A stretch of 64,000 bases of DNA from positions 5,236,501-5,300,500 of the forward strand of contig NZ_CP107942.1 in NCBI RefSeq assembly GCF_036053395.1, given 5' to 3'. Positions within the stretch are counted from its first letter, which is position 1; every line of letters starts with the position of its first letter. The notes beneath the pieces are model-generated. The model was not told the origin of the DNA. It saw only the letters and a list, made by a program, of their open reading frames with translations, and searched no databases. Both the position numbers and the translations under genes were made by a program. Source of the stretch: Actinoplanes sp. NBC_00393. Lineage in GTDB: Bacteria; Actinomycetota; Actinomycetes; Mycobacteriales; Micromonosporaceae. Of this stretch, positions 55,154 through 63,435 are shown in pieces.

Positions 55154-56397
55154 CCCTGCCCGGCGCACTGAGCATGCCCGGGCAGGAGCCGGCCCGGCCC
55201 GGACTCGTCGTGGTCGTCGCGTTCGTCGCCGCTCTGGCCGGCCGCTTCACCCTCGACCGGGCCGGCCTGGAGATCCCGATCCTGAACGACGTACGCGTAC
55301 CCCTGTTCATCGCTCTCTGGTTGTGCCTGCTGCTGGAAGCGCACCGGATCGGCCCGCGTGCCGCCGCCGGCGGCTACTGCGTGCTGCCGATCATCGGCCT
55401 GCACGGGTACCAGGCGATCTCCGCCACCTGGACCCCGCCCGGCACGGTCATCGGCCCGGTGATCGGCGACCTGGCCGCGGTCGTGTTCCTGATCGCGGCC
55501 TACTACGTCATGGCCCGGTGGGACCGCGACCACGTCACCCGGATCACCCTGTACTGCTTCCACGCCGCGGCCTGGGTCTACTTCCTGGCCGCCTCCACCG
55601 GCCGCGGCCACGCCTCCGGTGGGCGGTGGGCGGCGCTCGGCGGCGGGCCCAACGTGTTCGTCCGGATCATGATCCTCGGCGTCATCACGTCGCTGTACCT
55701 CTACGCCCGCAGCGACGCGAAACTGCGCTGGCTGATACCGATCCCGTTGTTCCTGTTCGGCGCGATCGCCTCCGGATCCCGCGGTGGCATGGCCGCGCTC
55801 GCCATCACGGCCGGGGTGGCGCTGCTCGCGTTCCGGCCCCGGCCCCGCTGGGACCAGCTCGCCAAACCCGCCGGCCTGCTGGCCCTGCTGTCGATCATCG
55901 TGGCGGTCACCGCCGGCCCGACGATCGCCGAGTTCGTCCAGACCCGGTTCGTCGAGGCGACGTTCCAGCAGGGCTACCTCTCGCAGCGGGACGTGCTGTT
56001 CGCCTACGCCCTGCGGCTGTTCTGGCAACGGCCGCTGTTCGGCACCGGCATCAACGGCTTCGTCACCGAACTGGGCGACGCCGGGCTCTACGTGCACAAC
56101 CTGCCGCTGTCGATCGCCGCCGAGGGTGGCTTCGCCGGCCTGACCCTGCTCGGTCTGGCCTGGTTCACCCTCTGGCACGCCTACGTCAGGTCACCCCGCG
56201 CCCAGCGCAGCCCGGAAGCCCGCGCGGCCGCCTACAGCGGCATCTTCATCGGCGGAACCAGCCTGTTCTCCGGCGACTACTACGACGCCCGGCTGATGTG
56301 GATCCTGCTGATCCTGGCCGCCATCCGGCCCGCCGCGCCACCGGGGTCGCTGCACACCGGTAGCATCGCCTTCCCGTGGAGCCGAACCTCGACCTGA
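55150..56397 (+). CDS. O-antigen polymerase/ligase-like (Wzy) membrane protein
   Basis: 415 residues, about ten membrane helices. The Wzy_C region has FGAIASGSRGGMAALA, a large loop, and RPLFGTGINGF with VHNLPLSIAAEGGFAGL. Such proteins polymerise or ligate lipid-linked oligosaccharides outside the membrane. The GTG start overlaps the flippase stop. The 3' end overlaps the SUMF1-like gene start by 22 bp. Confidence 0.87.
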   Translation: MTLPGALSMPGQEPARPGLVVVVAFVAALAGRFTLDRAGLEIPILNDVRVPLFIALWLCLLLEAHRIGPRAAAGGYCVLPIIGLHGYQAISATWTPPGTVIGPVIGDLAAVVFLIAAYYVMARWDRDHVTRITLYCFHAAAWVYFLAASTGRGHASGGRWAALGGGPNVFVRIMILGVITSLYLYARSDAKLRWLIPIPLFLFGAIASGSRGGMAALAITAGVALLAFRPRPRWDQLAKPAGLLALLSIIVAVTAGPTIAEFVQTRFVEATFQQGYLSQRDVLFAYALRLFWQRPLFGTGINGFVTELGDAGLYVHNLPLSIAAEGGFAGLTLLGLAWFTLWHAYVRSPRAQRSPEARAAAYSGIFIGGTSLFSGDYYDARLMWILLILAAIRPAAPPGSLHTGSIAFPWSRTST

Positions 56398-57350
56398 TCC
56401 CGGTGCCGGCCGGTTCGATCACCCTGTCCGACCGCCGCACCGATCGCCGGTGGCCGGTCGAGGTGGCCTCCTTCCAGCTGGCGGCGGTCCCGGTCACCGA
56501 GGCCCTCTACGCCGACCTGACCAGCCAGTCACCGGACCGTGCCGCCCCACTCCCGGCCATCACGCCCCCGCCGGGCAACGCCCGACCTCCGGCCGCGTCC
56601 CAGCCGGGCAACGCCCGACCTCCGGCCGCGTCCCAGCCAGGCAACGCCCGACCTCCGGCCGCGTCCCAGCCAGGCAACGCTCGACCTCCGGCCGCGTCCC
56701 AGTCAGGCAACGCCCGGCTTCCGGTCACGGGCGTGTCCTGGTGGGACGCCCTCCGTTTCTGCAACGCCCTTTCCGCCCGGCACGGCCTCAGCCCGGCCTA
56801 CCACTTCCTCCCGGCCGGCGACCTCCGCGCCGCCGACCGTCCAGCATCCGCCGGCCTTGCCCGCGCCGCCGCTCCCGTCCGCCCCGCGCACGGCCGCTTC
56901 TCCCCCGGTGGCCGGGTCGACAACGAGGGCCGTCTCCAGCCCGACGGCAGCCTGCTCCCCTCCGCCGACGAACCCGGCGTCCTCTGGGACCGCACCGCCG
57001 ACGGTTTCCGCCTTCCCACCGAGGCCGAATGGGAGCACGCCTGCCGCGCCGGCACCACCGAGGCCCGTTACGGCCCGCTCGACGAAATCGCCTGGTATCG
57101 CGGCAACTCCGCCGAACGCATCCACGAACCCGGCGGCAAACTGCCCAACGCCTGGGGCCTGCACGACATGCTCGGCAACGCCTGGGACTGGTGCTGGGAC
57201 GTCTACGACGCCGAGGTCTACGGCACCTACCGCGTGCTGCGCGGCGGCGGCTGGTTCGACGAGCACTGGAGCTGCCGCGCCTCGGTCCGCCGCCGCAGCC
57301 ACCCCGACCTGCGCATCGAGGACGTCAGCTTCCGCGTCGCGCGCTCCTAG
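56376..57350 (+). CDS. SUMF1/FGE-fold protein with internal 11-residue repeats
   Basis: 324 residues. FGE-sulfatase domain markers: [69 protein letters not shown] and a [13 protein letters not shown] end. True formylglycine-generating enzymes have two Cys in the last block (from memory, LC and YC); here only the second remains (SC), so that activity is unlikely. Five copies of an 11-residue unit, [11 protein letters not shown], are inserted at about 66-120. The start is GTG at 56376, inside the polymerase gene. The stop shares a CTAG with the lexA stop. Confidence 0.85.
   Translation: MEPNLDLIPVPAGSITLSDRRTDRRWPVEVASFQLAAVPVTEALYADLTSQSPDRAAPLPAITPPPGNARPPAASQPGNARPPAASQPGNARPPAASQPGNARPPAASQSGNARLPVTGVSWWDALRFCNALSARHGLSPAYHFLPAGDLRAADRPASAGLARAAAPVRPAHGRFSPGGRVDNEGRLQPDGSLLPSADEPGVLWDRTADGFRLPTEAEWEHACRAGTTEARYGPLDEIAWYRGNSAERIHEPGGKLPNAWGLHDMLGNAWDWCWDVYDAEVYGTYRVLRGGGWFDEHWSCRASVRRRSHPDLRIEDVSFRVARS
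56571..56735 (+). repeat. 33-bp coding minisatellite (5 units)
   Basis: Units start at 56571, 56604, 56637, 56670 and 56703, exactly 33 bp apart and in frame, encoding [11 protein letters not shown]. The first four are nearly identical in DNA and the last is more divergent. This indicates recent slippage or unequal exchange. Confidence 0.9.
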
Positions 57351-57970
57351 ACCCGGCGCATCACGCACACCACCTTGCCCATCACGACCGCCTCGTCACC
57401 CGGGATGACCTGGTAGAGCGGGTTGCGCGGAACCAGCTCCACCCGCCCACCGCGCCGGCGCAGCACCTTCACCGTGGCCTCGCCGTCGAGCATCGCCGCG
57501 ACGATGTCACCGTTCTCCGCGACCGGCTGCTTGCGCACCACCACGACGTCGCCGTCACAGATGGCGGCGTCGATCATCGAGTCACCCTTGACGTTGAGGG
57601 CGAAGAACGTGCCGAACCCGACCATCTCCCGGGGGACGGTCAGATGATCCTCGACGTTCTCCTCGGCGAGGATCGGCGCACCGGCAGCGATGTCACCGAG
57701 AACCGGCACGGTGACCGCCCGCTCGGCGAACTTCGGCCGCACGTCGACCGCGCGCGACTCGTTGGGCCGGCGCCGGAGCAGCCCGTGCCGCTCCAAAACC
57801 TTCAAGTGGTGACTGACCGAGGACGGCGAGACGAGGCCGACGGCCGCCCCGATCTCCCGCACAGTCGGTGGATAGCCGCGGTCACGGACCGAATCACGGA
57901 TCACGGCGAGGATGCGTTCCTGCCTCGCGGTGATGGGACGAGGGGCGCCCTCACCGCTGTCGATACTCAT
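57347..57970 (-). CDS. lexA: LexA-type repressor with divergent DNA-binding helix
   Basis: 207 residues. Winged helix at about 14-77 ([30 protein letters not shown]). Self-cleavage parts: Ala-Gly at about 96-97 (DIAAGAP), Ser 131 in KGDSMID and Lys 168 in EATVKVL. LexA represses SOS genes and cleaves itself with RecA. The recognition helix reads [13 protein letters not shown], whereas actinobacterial LexA usually reads STSSVAHQL (from memory). No clean CGAAC-N4-GTTCG box lies upstream. This suggests a LexA paralogue with its own operator. ATG at 57970; GTG at 57979 is possible. Confidence 0.85.
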   Translation of the reverse strand: MSIDSGEGAPRPITARQERILAVIRDSVRDRGYPPTVREIGAAVGLVSPSSVSHHLKVLERHGLLRRRPNESRAVDVRPKFAERAVTVPVLGDIAAGAPILAEENVEDHLTVPREMVGFGTFFALNVKGDSMIDAAICDGDVVVVRKQPVAENGDIVAAMLDGEATVKVLRRRGGRVELVPRNPLYQVIPGDEAVVMGKVVCVMRRV

Positions 57971-57990
57971 GACCCGCACCCTACCCGAAA

Positions 57991-58010
57991 ATTAGATCAG
58001 GTGTACTAAT
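57991..58010. promoter_or_regulatory. Candidate LexA-paralogue operator
   Basis: ATTAG-N10-CTAAT, perfect 5-bp arms, lies 21 bp upstream of the lexA ATG in an AT-rich patch. A nearby CGAACGTGCGGTTTCG (about 58024-58039, minus strand) resembles an SOS box but has the wrong spacing. Which one is bound is open. Confidence 0.4.
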
Positions 58011-58097
58011 CGCGACCGAAACCGCACGTTCGGGGGACGGACGCGATACCCCCAAAGACGGATTGCCGGGCCGCGTTCACGCTGGTGAGATCGTCCG

Positions 58098-58619
58098 ATG
58101 CCGACCATCTGGGCCTACGCCGAGCAACTCGCCGCAGGCGACACCGGCCGGTGGCACGACGCCACCCGCCGCGCCGCGATCCTGCTCGCGCCGACCCGCC
58201 CGGTGCTCGAGCTGCCGCACCGGATGCCGGTGCACCATGTGCTCGTGCAGACCACCGCCCTGATCGTTCTCGGTCTTGCCGCCCGCCGGCACGACCACGT
58301 AGTCACCTCCGCCGAACTCGCCGCCTGGGCCGCCGACCACGCGGTTCCCTGCGTGCCACCGACGTCGCCCGAGGTCACCATCGCGGTGCGGCGCCAGCAG
58401 TCCGATCTGGCCGCCCTACTGCGCGCCGCCGGCCACCAGGTTCCCGACCCGGGCGTACGCTCGCTGCACCGCCACTCCCCCGACCCGGTGGTCCGCCAGT
58501 GGCACGACCTGGCCGACATCGACGACGAGACCGTCACCGCCTACGGCGTCTTCCCCGGCCCGTTGCTGACCCTCGGCATAGCCGCCATGGCCGACACTTT
58601 CGGCCCCGCGATCGTCTGA
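58098..58619 (+). CDS. Hypothetical cytoplasmic protein
   Basis: 173 residues with no family I recognise. Composition is normal for a coding gene in this genome and the frame is open throughout. It starts MPTIWAYAEQLAAGD and has a His/Arg-rich middle. No signal peptide is seen; a weakly hydrophobic stretch (HHVLVQTTALIVLGLAA) may be buried. It diverges from lexA with about 130 bp between starts, so it could be part of the LexA-paralogue regulon. GGTGAG precedes the ATG. Confidence 0.6.
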   Translation: MPTIWAYAEQLAAGDTGRWHDATRRAAILLAPTRPVLELPHRMPVHHVLVQTTALIVLGLAARRHDHVVTSAELAAWAADHAVPCVPPTSPEVTIAVRRQQSDLAALLRAAGHQVPDPGVRSLHRHSPDPVVRQWHDLADIDDETVTAYGVFPGPLLTLGIAAMADTFGPAIV

Positions 58620-58642
58620 CCCGCTCAGCCACCCCCAACCCA

Positions 58643-58747
58643 GCCGGCCCTCACGGCTGTTTCACCGCGCCCGAAACAACCCTCAAACCAACCCAGCTGG
58701 CCCTCACGGCTGTTTCGCAACGCCCGAAACAGCCCTCAGAACCAGCC
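58643..58747. repeat. Array G of the palindromic repeat (2 units)
   Basis: The second unit pairs GCTGG with CCAGC outside and GGCTGTTTCG with CGAAACAGCC inside (10 bp). This is the TTT/AAA version of the inner stem, a compensatory change compared with GCTGCCTC/GAGGCAGC. It lies between the convergent 58098 gene and MFS gene. Confidence 0.8.
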
Positions 58748-58764
58748 ACCACGACCCAGCGGCA

Positions 58765-60009
58765 TCAAGGGCGTGCAGGCGGGACTTCAACCGGCATCGG
58801 CGGAGCGTTGCGGACCGCCGGGCTGGCCGTCCCCACAACTGCGGCGCCCAGCATGATCGCGGCAAGCACCCACACCGACCCGACCGGCCCGATCGCCGTC
58901 AGCAGGAATCCGGCCCCCAACGATGCGATCGGCATGACACCCCAGGTCAACGTCATGGCCGCACTCGTCACCCGCCCGAGCAGCTCGTTGGGCACGAGCA
59001 CGCTCGCATAGGTGACCATCACCACGTTCCACAGCGGCCCGACGAACGCGCACGCCGCCCCGATCGCCCCGATCTGCAACGGATGCGTGGTGAACGCCAT
59101 CAACGGCAACAGCGCAGCCCAGATCCAGTTGATCCCGATGATCACCGTCCGCGGCGCGAAGTGCCGATGGAACCGTCCCGCGGCCAGCGCCCCGAGCAGC
59201 CCGCCGACACTGTAGAGACCGAGCATCACACCGACGGCCGTGGAACTCGCGCCCTGCTGCCGGGCCAGCACCACGATCACCAGCACCAGCGCCTGAAACA
59301 CCAGGTTGCCGACCGCCAGCAGCAGAATCGCCGCCCGGACGAGCCGGTGCCCCCACAGGTACCGCAGGCCGGTGGCCGCCGATCGCCACAGCGGTTCAGC
59401 TGCTTGCGTACGCTCGACCTGCAAATCTTTGCGCAGAAAGATCAGAGCGCCGGCCGCGACCAGGTAGGACAGCCCGTCAACGAGGAACGGCAGCGCCCGA
59501 TCGACGCCGAAGAGCACGCCACCCAGCGGCGGACCGGCCAGCGCCGCGCCGCGGCTGCGCGCTTCGTTGTGCGCGATCGCGGTGGGCAGCGCCGCAACCG
59601 GCACGATCATCGGCAGCGCCGCACGCTCGGCCAGGCCGAAGAAGACAAAACACAGGCCTTGCACGAACGCCACCAGGCAGAGCAGCGCAGTGCTGACCAC
59701 CCCCGACCAGAGAGCGATCGGTACGCCGAGCAGCGCCAAACCAGCGAAAGCCTCGGCGCCGACCATGATCCGGCGCCGGTTCCACCGGTCGACGAGCGGC
59801 CCGGCCGGAAGGTTGGCGATGAGGTGCGGAAGCGTGCCGGCCGCACCGACCAGTCCGGCGTCGGCGGGTGAGCCGGTGACGCCGAGCACCAGCAGCGGCA
59901 TCGCGGTACCGCTGATCGCGGCCCCCAGGTTCGAGACGACCTGACCGCTCCAGAGCAGGGTGAAGTCCCGGTTGCGCCAGAGCGAGACCGGCTCCGTCGT
60001 GGTGCTCAC
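58765..60009 (-). CDS. MFS exporter (12-helix)
   Basis: 414 residues, 12 predicted helices. N-terminus LWRNRDFTLLWSGQVVSNLGAAISG and motif A-like GPLVDRWNRRRIMVGAE are typical of the MFS_3/enterobactin-exporter-like group common in actinomycetes. The GTG start overlaps the stop of the upstream HTH gene (GTGA), so regulator and exporter form an operon. The substrate is unknown. Confidence 0.9.
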   Translation of the reverse strand: MSTTTEPVSLWRNRDFTLLWSGQVVSNLGAAISGTAMPLLVLGVTGSPADAGLVGAAGTLPHLIANLPAGPLVDRWNRRRIMVGAEAFAGLALLGVPIALWSGVVSTALLCLVAFVQGLCFVFFGLAERAALPMIVPVAALPTAIAHNEARSRGAALAGPPLGGVLFGVDRALPFLVDGLSYLVAAGALIFLRKDLQVERTQAAEPLWRSAATGLRYLWGHRLVRAAILLLAVGNLVFQALVLVIVVLARQQGASSTAVGVMLGLYSVGGLLGALAAGRFHRHFAPRTVIIGINWIWAALLPLMAFTTHPLQIGAIGAACAFVGPLWNVVMVTYASVLVPNELLGRVTSAAMTLTWGVMPIASLGAGFLLTAIGPVGSVWVLAAIMLGAAVVGTASPAVRNAPPMPVEVPPARP

Positions 60010-60575
60010 GACGCGTCCCCCGGCGTCGGAAAGGCGTGGAAGAGCACGGTGACCGGCCTGCTGCCCTCGGGTGCGTCGACCGGCGTACGGTTCCAGCGCT
60101 TGAGCAACGCCATGTACTCCTCGCCGAACCGCGCCAGTTCCTCCGCCGTCAACAGCGTCGCGCCGAACGAGTGCATGGCCGCCGCCGCGAACTCCCCGTG
60201 GGCACCCCGATCGGTGAGGTAGCCGACGAGGTCACGCTGCGACTGCTCCAGCCACTGCTTGCCGATCTCGTCCGCCGCGGCCGCCACTTCGGGATCCGCC
60301 GACGCCCGCGGCAGCCGAAGGTCCTGCGCGATCGCCCGCCAGTACTTCCGCCGCCCCGCCGACCGCCCCGTGTCCTCTTCGATGAACCCGTACCGGGCGA
60401 GCTGCCGCAAGTGATAGCTGGTAGCGCCACGATCCGCGCCATAGCGGGTGGCCAGCTCGGCGGAGGTCGCCGACCCGTACCGCTGCAGCCAGCTCAGCAT
60501 CTGCTGCCGCAGCGGGTGGGCGAGAGCTTTGAGCGCATCAACATCACTGAGAAGGCGGGGCGCGGGTTCCGGCAT
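60006..60575 (-). CDS. ArsR-like winged-helix regulator, probably leaderless
   Basis: 189 residues. The N-terminal winged helix (VDALKALAHPLRQQMLSWLQ, TSAELATRYGADRGATSYHLRQLARYGFIEE) is ArsR/HTH_20-like, followed by a helical ligand region with WLEQSQRDLVGYLTD. The promoter TTGAGA-N17-TATCTT ends 6 nt before the ATG, so transcription should begin at the start codon. It is coupled to the MFS exporter by GTGA and likely represses both. Confidence 0.87.
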   Translation of the reverse strand: MPEPAPRLLSDVDALKALAHPLRQQMLSWLQRYGSATSAELATRYGADRGATSYHLRQLARYGFIEEDTGRSAGRRKYWRAIAQDLRLPRASADPEVAAAADEIGKQWLEQSQRDLVGYLTDRGAHGEFAAAAMHSFGATLLTAEELARFGEEYMALLKRWNRTPVDAPEGSRPVTVLFHAFPTPGDAS

Positions 60576-60611
60576 GTTGAGAAGATATCAATGCAAAGAG
60601 TTCTTCTCAAC
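60576..60611 (-). promoter_or_regulatory. Leaderless promoter covered by a 9-bp inverted repeat
   Basis: GTTGAGAAG (60576-60584) and CTTCTCAAC (60603-60611) are exact inverted repeats with an 18-bp spacer. On the minus strand the distal arm contains the -35 TTGAGA and the proximal arm overlaps the -10 TATCTT and the expected start point, with 17-bp spacing. A bound repressor would cover the whole promoter. Confidence 0.7.
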
Positions 60612-60617
60612 CCCGTC

Positions 60618-60921
60618 GGCTGACGCCCAGCGCTGCCTCGTGAGCGCCGAAACGACACTCACCGCCAGCCGGGGATCCCGGGCTGACGCTCACCGCTGCC
60701 TCGTGAGCGCTGATACGACACTCAGCGCCAGCCGGGGTCCCGGGCTGACGCTCACCGCTGCCTCGTGAGCGCTGATACGACACTCAGCGCCAGCCGGGGA
60801 TCCCGAGCTGACGCCCAGCGCTGCCTCGTGAGCGCTGAGACGACACTCAGCGTCAGCTGAAGAGAGCGGGCTGGTGCTGAGGGCTGTTTGGCGGGCGTTG
60901 AGACAGCGCTGAGCGCCAGCC
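60618..60921. repeat. Array H of the palindromic repeat (5 units)
   Basis: Units start at 60618, 60681, 60743, 60806 and 60869 (62-63 bp). Unit 4 pairs GCTGACGC with GCGTCAGC; most inner stems are degraded (GCTGCCTC opposite GAAACGAC or GATACGAC). The last unit has the TGAG linker of the opposite orientation. The array fills most of the 384-bp gap between the HTH gene start and the 60960 gene stop; no gene is seen there. Confidence 0.82.
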
Positions 60922-60959
60922 GGGCAGGATCGCCGCGGGAGGGCGGGGCGCCGGGTGGG

Positions 60960-62336
60960 CTAGCGGACGAACAACAGGAACAGGCCGGCCCAGGTGCAGC
61001 CGATCATGAACAGGACCATGGGGAGTTCGTCGGCCAGGACGGCGAGCGGAGGCCGACCTGGATCAGCGGCCAGGGCCCGGTCGTGTGCGACGATCACGCC
61101 GAACACGTGTCCGATCAGGATCAGCGTGATCTGGGCCGCCGCGATGGCTACCGGGGACGGGGTCACGTTCCAATGAGCTCCGGTGACGAGACCCCACTGC
61201 TGGATCAGGAGAAGCACGCCCCGGGGTGCCTCCACCAGCAGCAACGTGAGGTAGTGGGCCAGGGTGTACCCGACGGCGATCGGGATCAGCGAGGCTGTCA
61301 CGTCCAGGGTTCCGGAGGTCCAGCGGACCGCCAGCAGGACCAGGAGGCAGAGCAGCACCAGGCCGGCGGTCGCCCAGGCGATCGGGGTGCCGGCCCGCTG
61401 CACGAAACCGGTCCAGAACGGGGCGGCCGAAGCGCTGTCGAAGACTGTCGAACCCCACCAGACCGCCAGGAACGCGGCCATGCCCACACCGCCGGAGGGC
61501 AGCGGGGCGATCAGGCCGGCGAGGGGGCGACGCCAGCGGTACGGGCTGAGCCTGCCGGCCAGTTCCGAGTAGACCTCGAAGCAGTCGCCGCGGGCGAACC
61601 AGTCCTCGCCACGGAGGGCGGCCAGGGCGAGTTGGCTCACCGCGTACAGGATGAGGAAACTGCCGACCGCGACCGGATCGCCGTGATGGGGTGCTGCCAG
61701 CTCGAACCAGACGAAGCCCAGCAGGAACGCCGCCGCCGGCCAGGTGCCCATCGCGCGGCCCGGCGGAAGCGGGCGTAGCCCGTGACGCGGCAGCCGGTGG
61801 CCGAGCAACCGGCGCAGCAGCCCGAAGAGGGTGCGCAGCGGGTTGACCGCGCGCCAGACCGGGCCGAGGGCCACGCTCAGCGGGATCAGACCTACCCAGA
61901 GCCAGACGAAGAGGGCGTGCGCCGCCGGGTTCTCCGGTCCGCGCGGTCCGAGCAGCGCGTTGCCGGTCAGGTAGAGCGTGAGGACGAGCACGGCGCCGCG
62001 CAGCAGATGGCCGGCCTGGAGAGGGCGCGGCTCGGTGGCAGCGAGGCGCGGTTCGCGCCACCAGAACGCCGAGATCAAGAAGGACAGTACGACGGTCGCG
62101 GCACCGGCCTGCAGCACCAGATCGAACGGCAGCGGCAGATCAGCCGAGCTGCCGACACCGTGAGCAAGGGCGCCGTGAAGAAAGACGCCGTGCGCAAGGA
62201 CGCCGTGAGGAAAGGCGCCGTGAGCAAGGACGCCGTCCGCCAGGACGCCGTGAGCAAGGACGCCGTCAGCAAGGACGCCGTGAGCAAGGACGCCGTCAGC
62301 AAGGACGCCACGAGGGAGGACAGTGTGATGCGTCAC
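60960..62336 (-). CDS. Conserved multi-pass membrane protein with N-terminal 5-residue repeats
   Basis: About 458 residues from a GTG at 62336, with at least ten hydrophobic helices. I do not recognise a named family. The body (from GVGSSADLPLPFDL) has regions such as GEDWFARGDCFEVYSELAGRLSP. Before it lies a segment of ten 5-residue repeats of the GVLAD/GVLAH type, encoded by a 15-bp minisatellite, so the native start may once have been close to HGVGSS. The upstream gene ends 76 bp away. The three genes 60960-64000 share orientation and probably an operon. Function is unknown. Confidence 0.75.
   Translation of the reverse strand: MTHHTVLPRGVLADGVLAHGVLADGVLAHGVLADGVLAHGAFPHGVLAHGVFLHGALAHGVGSSADLPLPFDLVLQAGAATVVLSFLISAFWWREPRLAATEPRPLQAGHLLRGAVLVLTLYLTGNALLGPRGPENPAAHALFVWLWVGLIPLSVALGPVWRAVNPLRTLFGLLRRLLGHRLPRHGLRPLPPGRAMGTWPAAAFLLGFVWFELAAPHHGDPVAVGSFLILYAVSQLALAALRGEDWFARGDCFEVYSELAGRLSPYRWRRPLAGLIAPLPSGGVGMAAFLAVWWGSTVFDSASAAPFWTGFVQRAGTPIAWATAGLVLLCLLVLLAVRWTSGTLDVTASLIPIAVGYTLAHYLTLLLVEAPRGVLLLIQQWGLVTGAHWNVTPSPVAIAAAQITLILIGHVFGVIVAHDRALAADPGRPPLAVLADELPMVLFMIGCTWAGLFLLFVR
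62161..62310 (-). repeat. 15-bp coding minisatellite (10 units)
   Basis: The + strand repeats units like TGAGCAAGGACGCCG ten times with few substitutions (62161-62310). On the minus strand, in frame, this encodes repeating GVLAD/GVLAH at the start of the 60960 membrane protein. Confidence 0.9.
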
Positions 62337-62412
62337 CGGAACTGGCCCGGGAAATGCCGACGGCCGCAACACAGCCGGGCGCGCGCGTGGCCGAGACCGC
62401 CCAGCCGAAGCT

Positions 62413-63435
62413 TCACGGCCGGCCCTGTTCGGCGGCTTGGTGGGCCAGGCCCCGCAACACACCCGCGCCCGCCACGGCGACGCCGGCGCCCAGACCGAGG
62501 GCGAGTACGACCAGGAGCCGTTCGAGGACGGCCGGGCCGGCGAACGGCAGGACCGCCCGGTGGAACGAGGTCACGTCGGGCAGGACGAACACCGCGGTGA
62601 GGGCGGCGCCCGCGCACACAGCGAGCACACCTGCCGCCCGGCCACGCAGTGCGGTGACCGCCCCGCCGATCAGCAGCGGCCAGGCCAGCAGGTTGATCCC
62701 GGCGGCGCTGAGGAAAGTTCCGGCCGGCGGCGCTGACTCGACGGCCATCGTGGAGCCGGCCACGTGCCCGATCGAGGCTGCGGCGGCGACGAGGCCGGCC
62801 GCGGCCAGCAGCAGGTCGGCCCGGCGCAGGCGCCGCGCGAGTAGGAACACGGCGACTCCGGTGAGCGCGGCCGCCGCCCACCACAGGGCGGGTGCCGGCC
62901 CCTGCTCACCGACGAGTTCGCCGGTGACCAGGACGGAGGTGCCGTTCGCGTCGAGTGGGACCGTCCACGGCACGACCTCGCCGGCCGGGACGGCACGCCC
63001 GTCCGGGGTGGCCCGTTCGTCGATCCAGGTCAGCTCGTCACCGGGCGCGACCACGGCCGGGGTCGCGGATCCGCCGCCGGCGACCACGGTGACCGGGCCG
63101 GTGGTGCCGTTGCGCAGTCGAAGCCGGGCTCCGTCCTCGATCGCGACCACGTCGAGGCCGGGCACCGCGGGCGTGACGGTGACGACCCGGCCACGCGAGT
63201 CGGTCGCGGTCAACCCGCCGGCGTGCGCATCGGCCGGCCCAGCAGCGCCGGCCAGCGCCACACCCGAAACGAGCAACACCGCACCCAGCCGGCCCAGCGC
63301 CCGGACGAACCACACCGAAACCAGCCAGCCCAGCGCCCGGACGAACGACACCGCACCCAGCCAGCCCAGCGCCCGGACGAACAACACCGAAACCAGCCGG
63401 CCAAGCGGACGAACGAGCGACGCCAGGCGGGTCAC
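62413..63435 (-). CDS. Exported membrane protein with repeated N-terminus, function unknown
   Basis: 340 residues. The N-terminal 50 residues are four 12-residue hydrophobic/basic repeats of the VRALGWLGAVSF type, then a signal-like end (AGAAGPADAHAGG). A beta-rich extracytoplasmic part follows (about 55-165), then about six membrane helices. The GTG at 63435 overlaps the upstream stop (GTGA). The HAGG after cleavage resembles exported metal-handling proteins, but no copper motif is convincing. No function is claimed. Confidence 0.75.
   Translation of the reverse strand: MTRLASLVRPLGRLVSVLFVRALGWLGAVSFVRALGWLVSVWFVRALGRLGAVLLVSGVALAGAAGPADAHAGGLTATDSRGRVVTVTPAVPGLDVVAIEDGARLRLRNGTTGPVTVVAGGGSATPAVVAPGDELTWIDERATPDGRAVPAGEVVPWTVPLDANGTSVLVTGELVGEQGPAPALWWAAAALTGVAVFLLARRLRRADLLLAAAGLVAAAASIGHVAGSTMAVESAPPAGTFLSAAGINLLAWPLLIGGAVTALRGRAAGVLAVCAGAALTAVFVLPDVTSFHRAVLPFAGPAVLERLLVVLALGLGAGVAVAGAGVLRGLAHQAAEQGRP
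63277..63414 (-). repeat. 36-bp coding minisatellite in a signal region
   Basis: CGGACGAAC anchors recur at 63302, 63338, 63374 and 63406 (36, 36 and 32 bp apart). The units encode 12-residue hydrophobic repeats at the N-terminus of the 62413 gene product. Confidence 0.85.
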
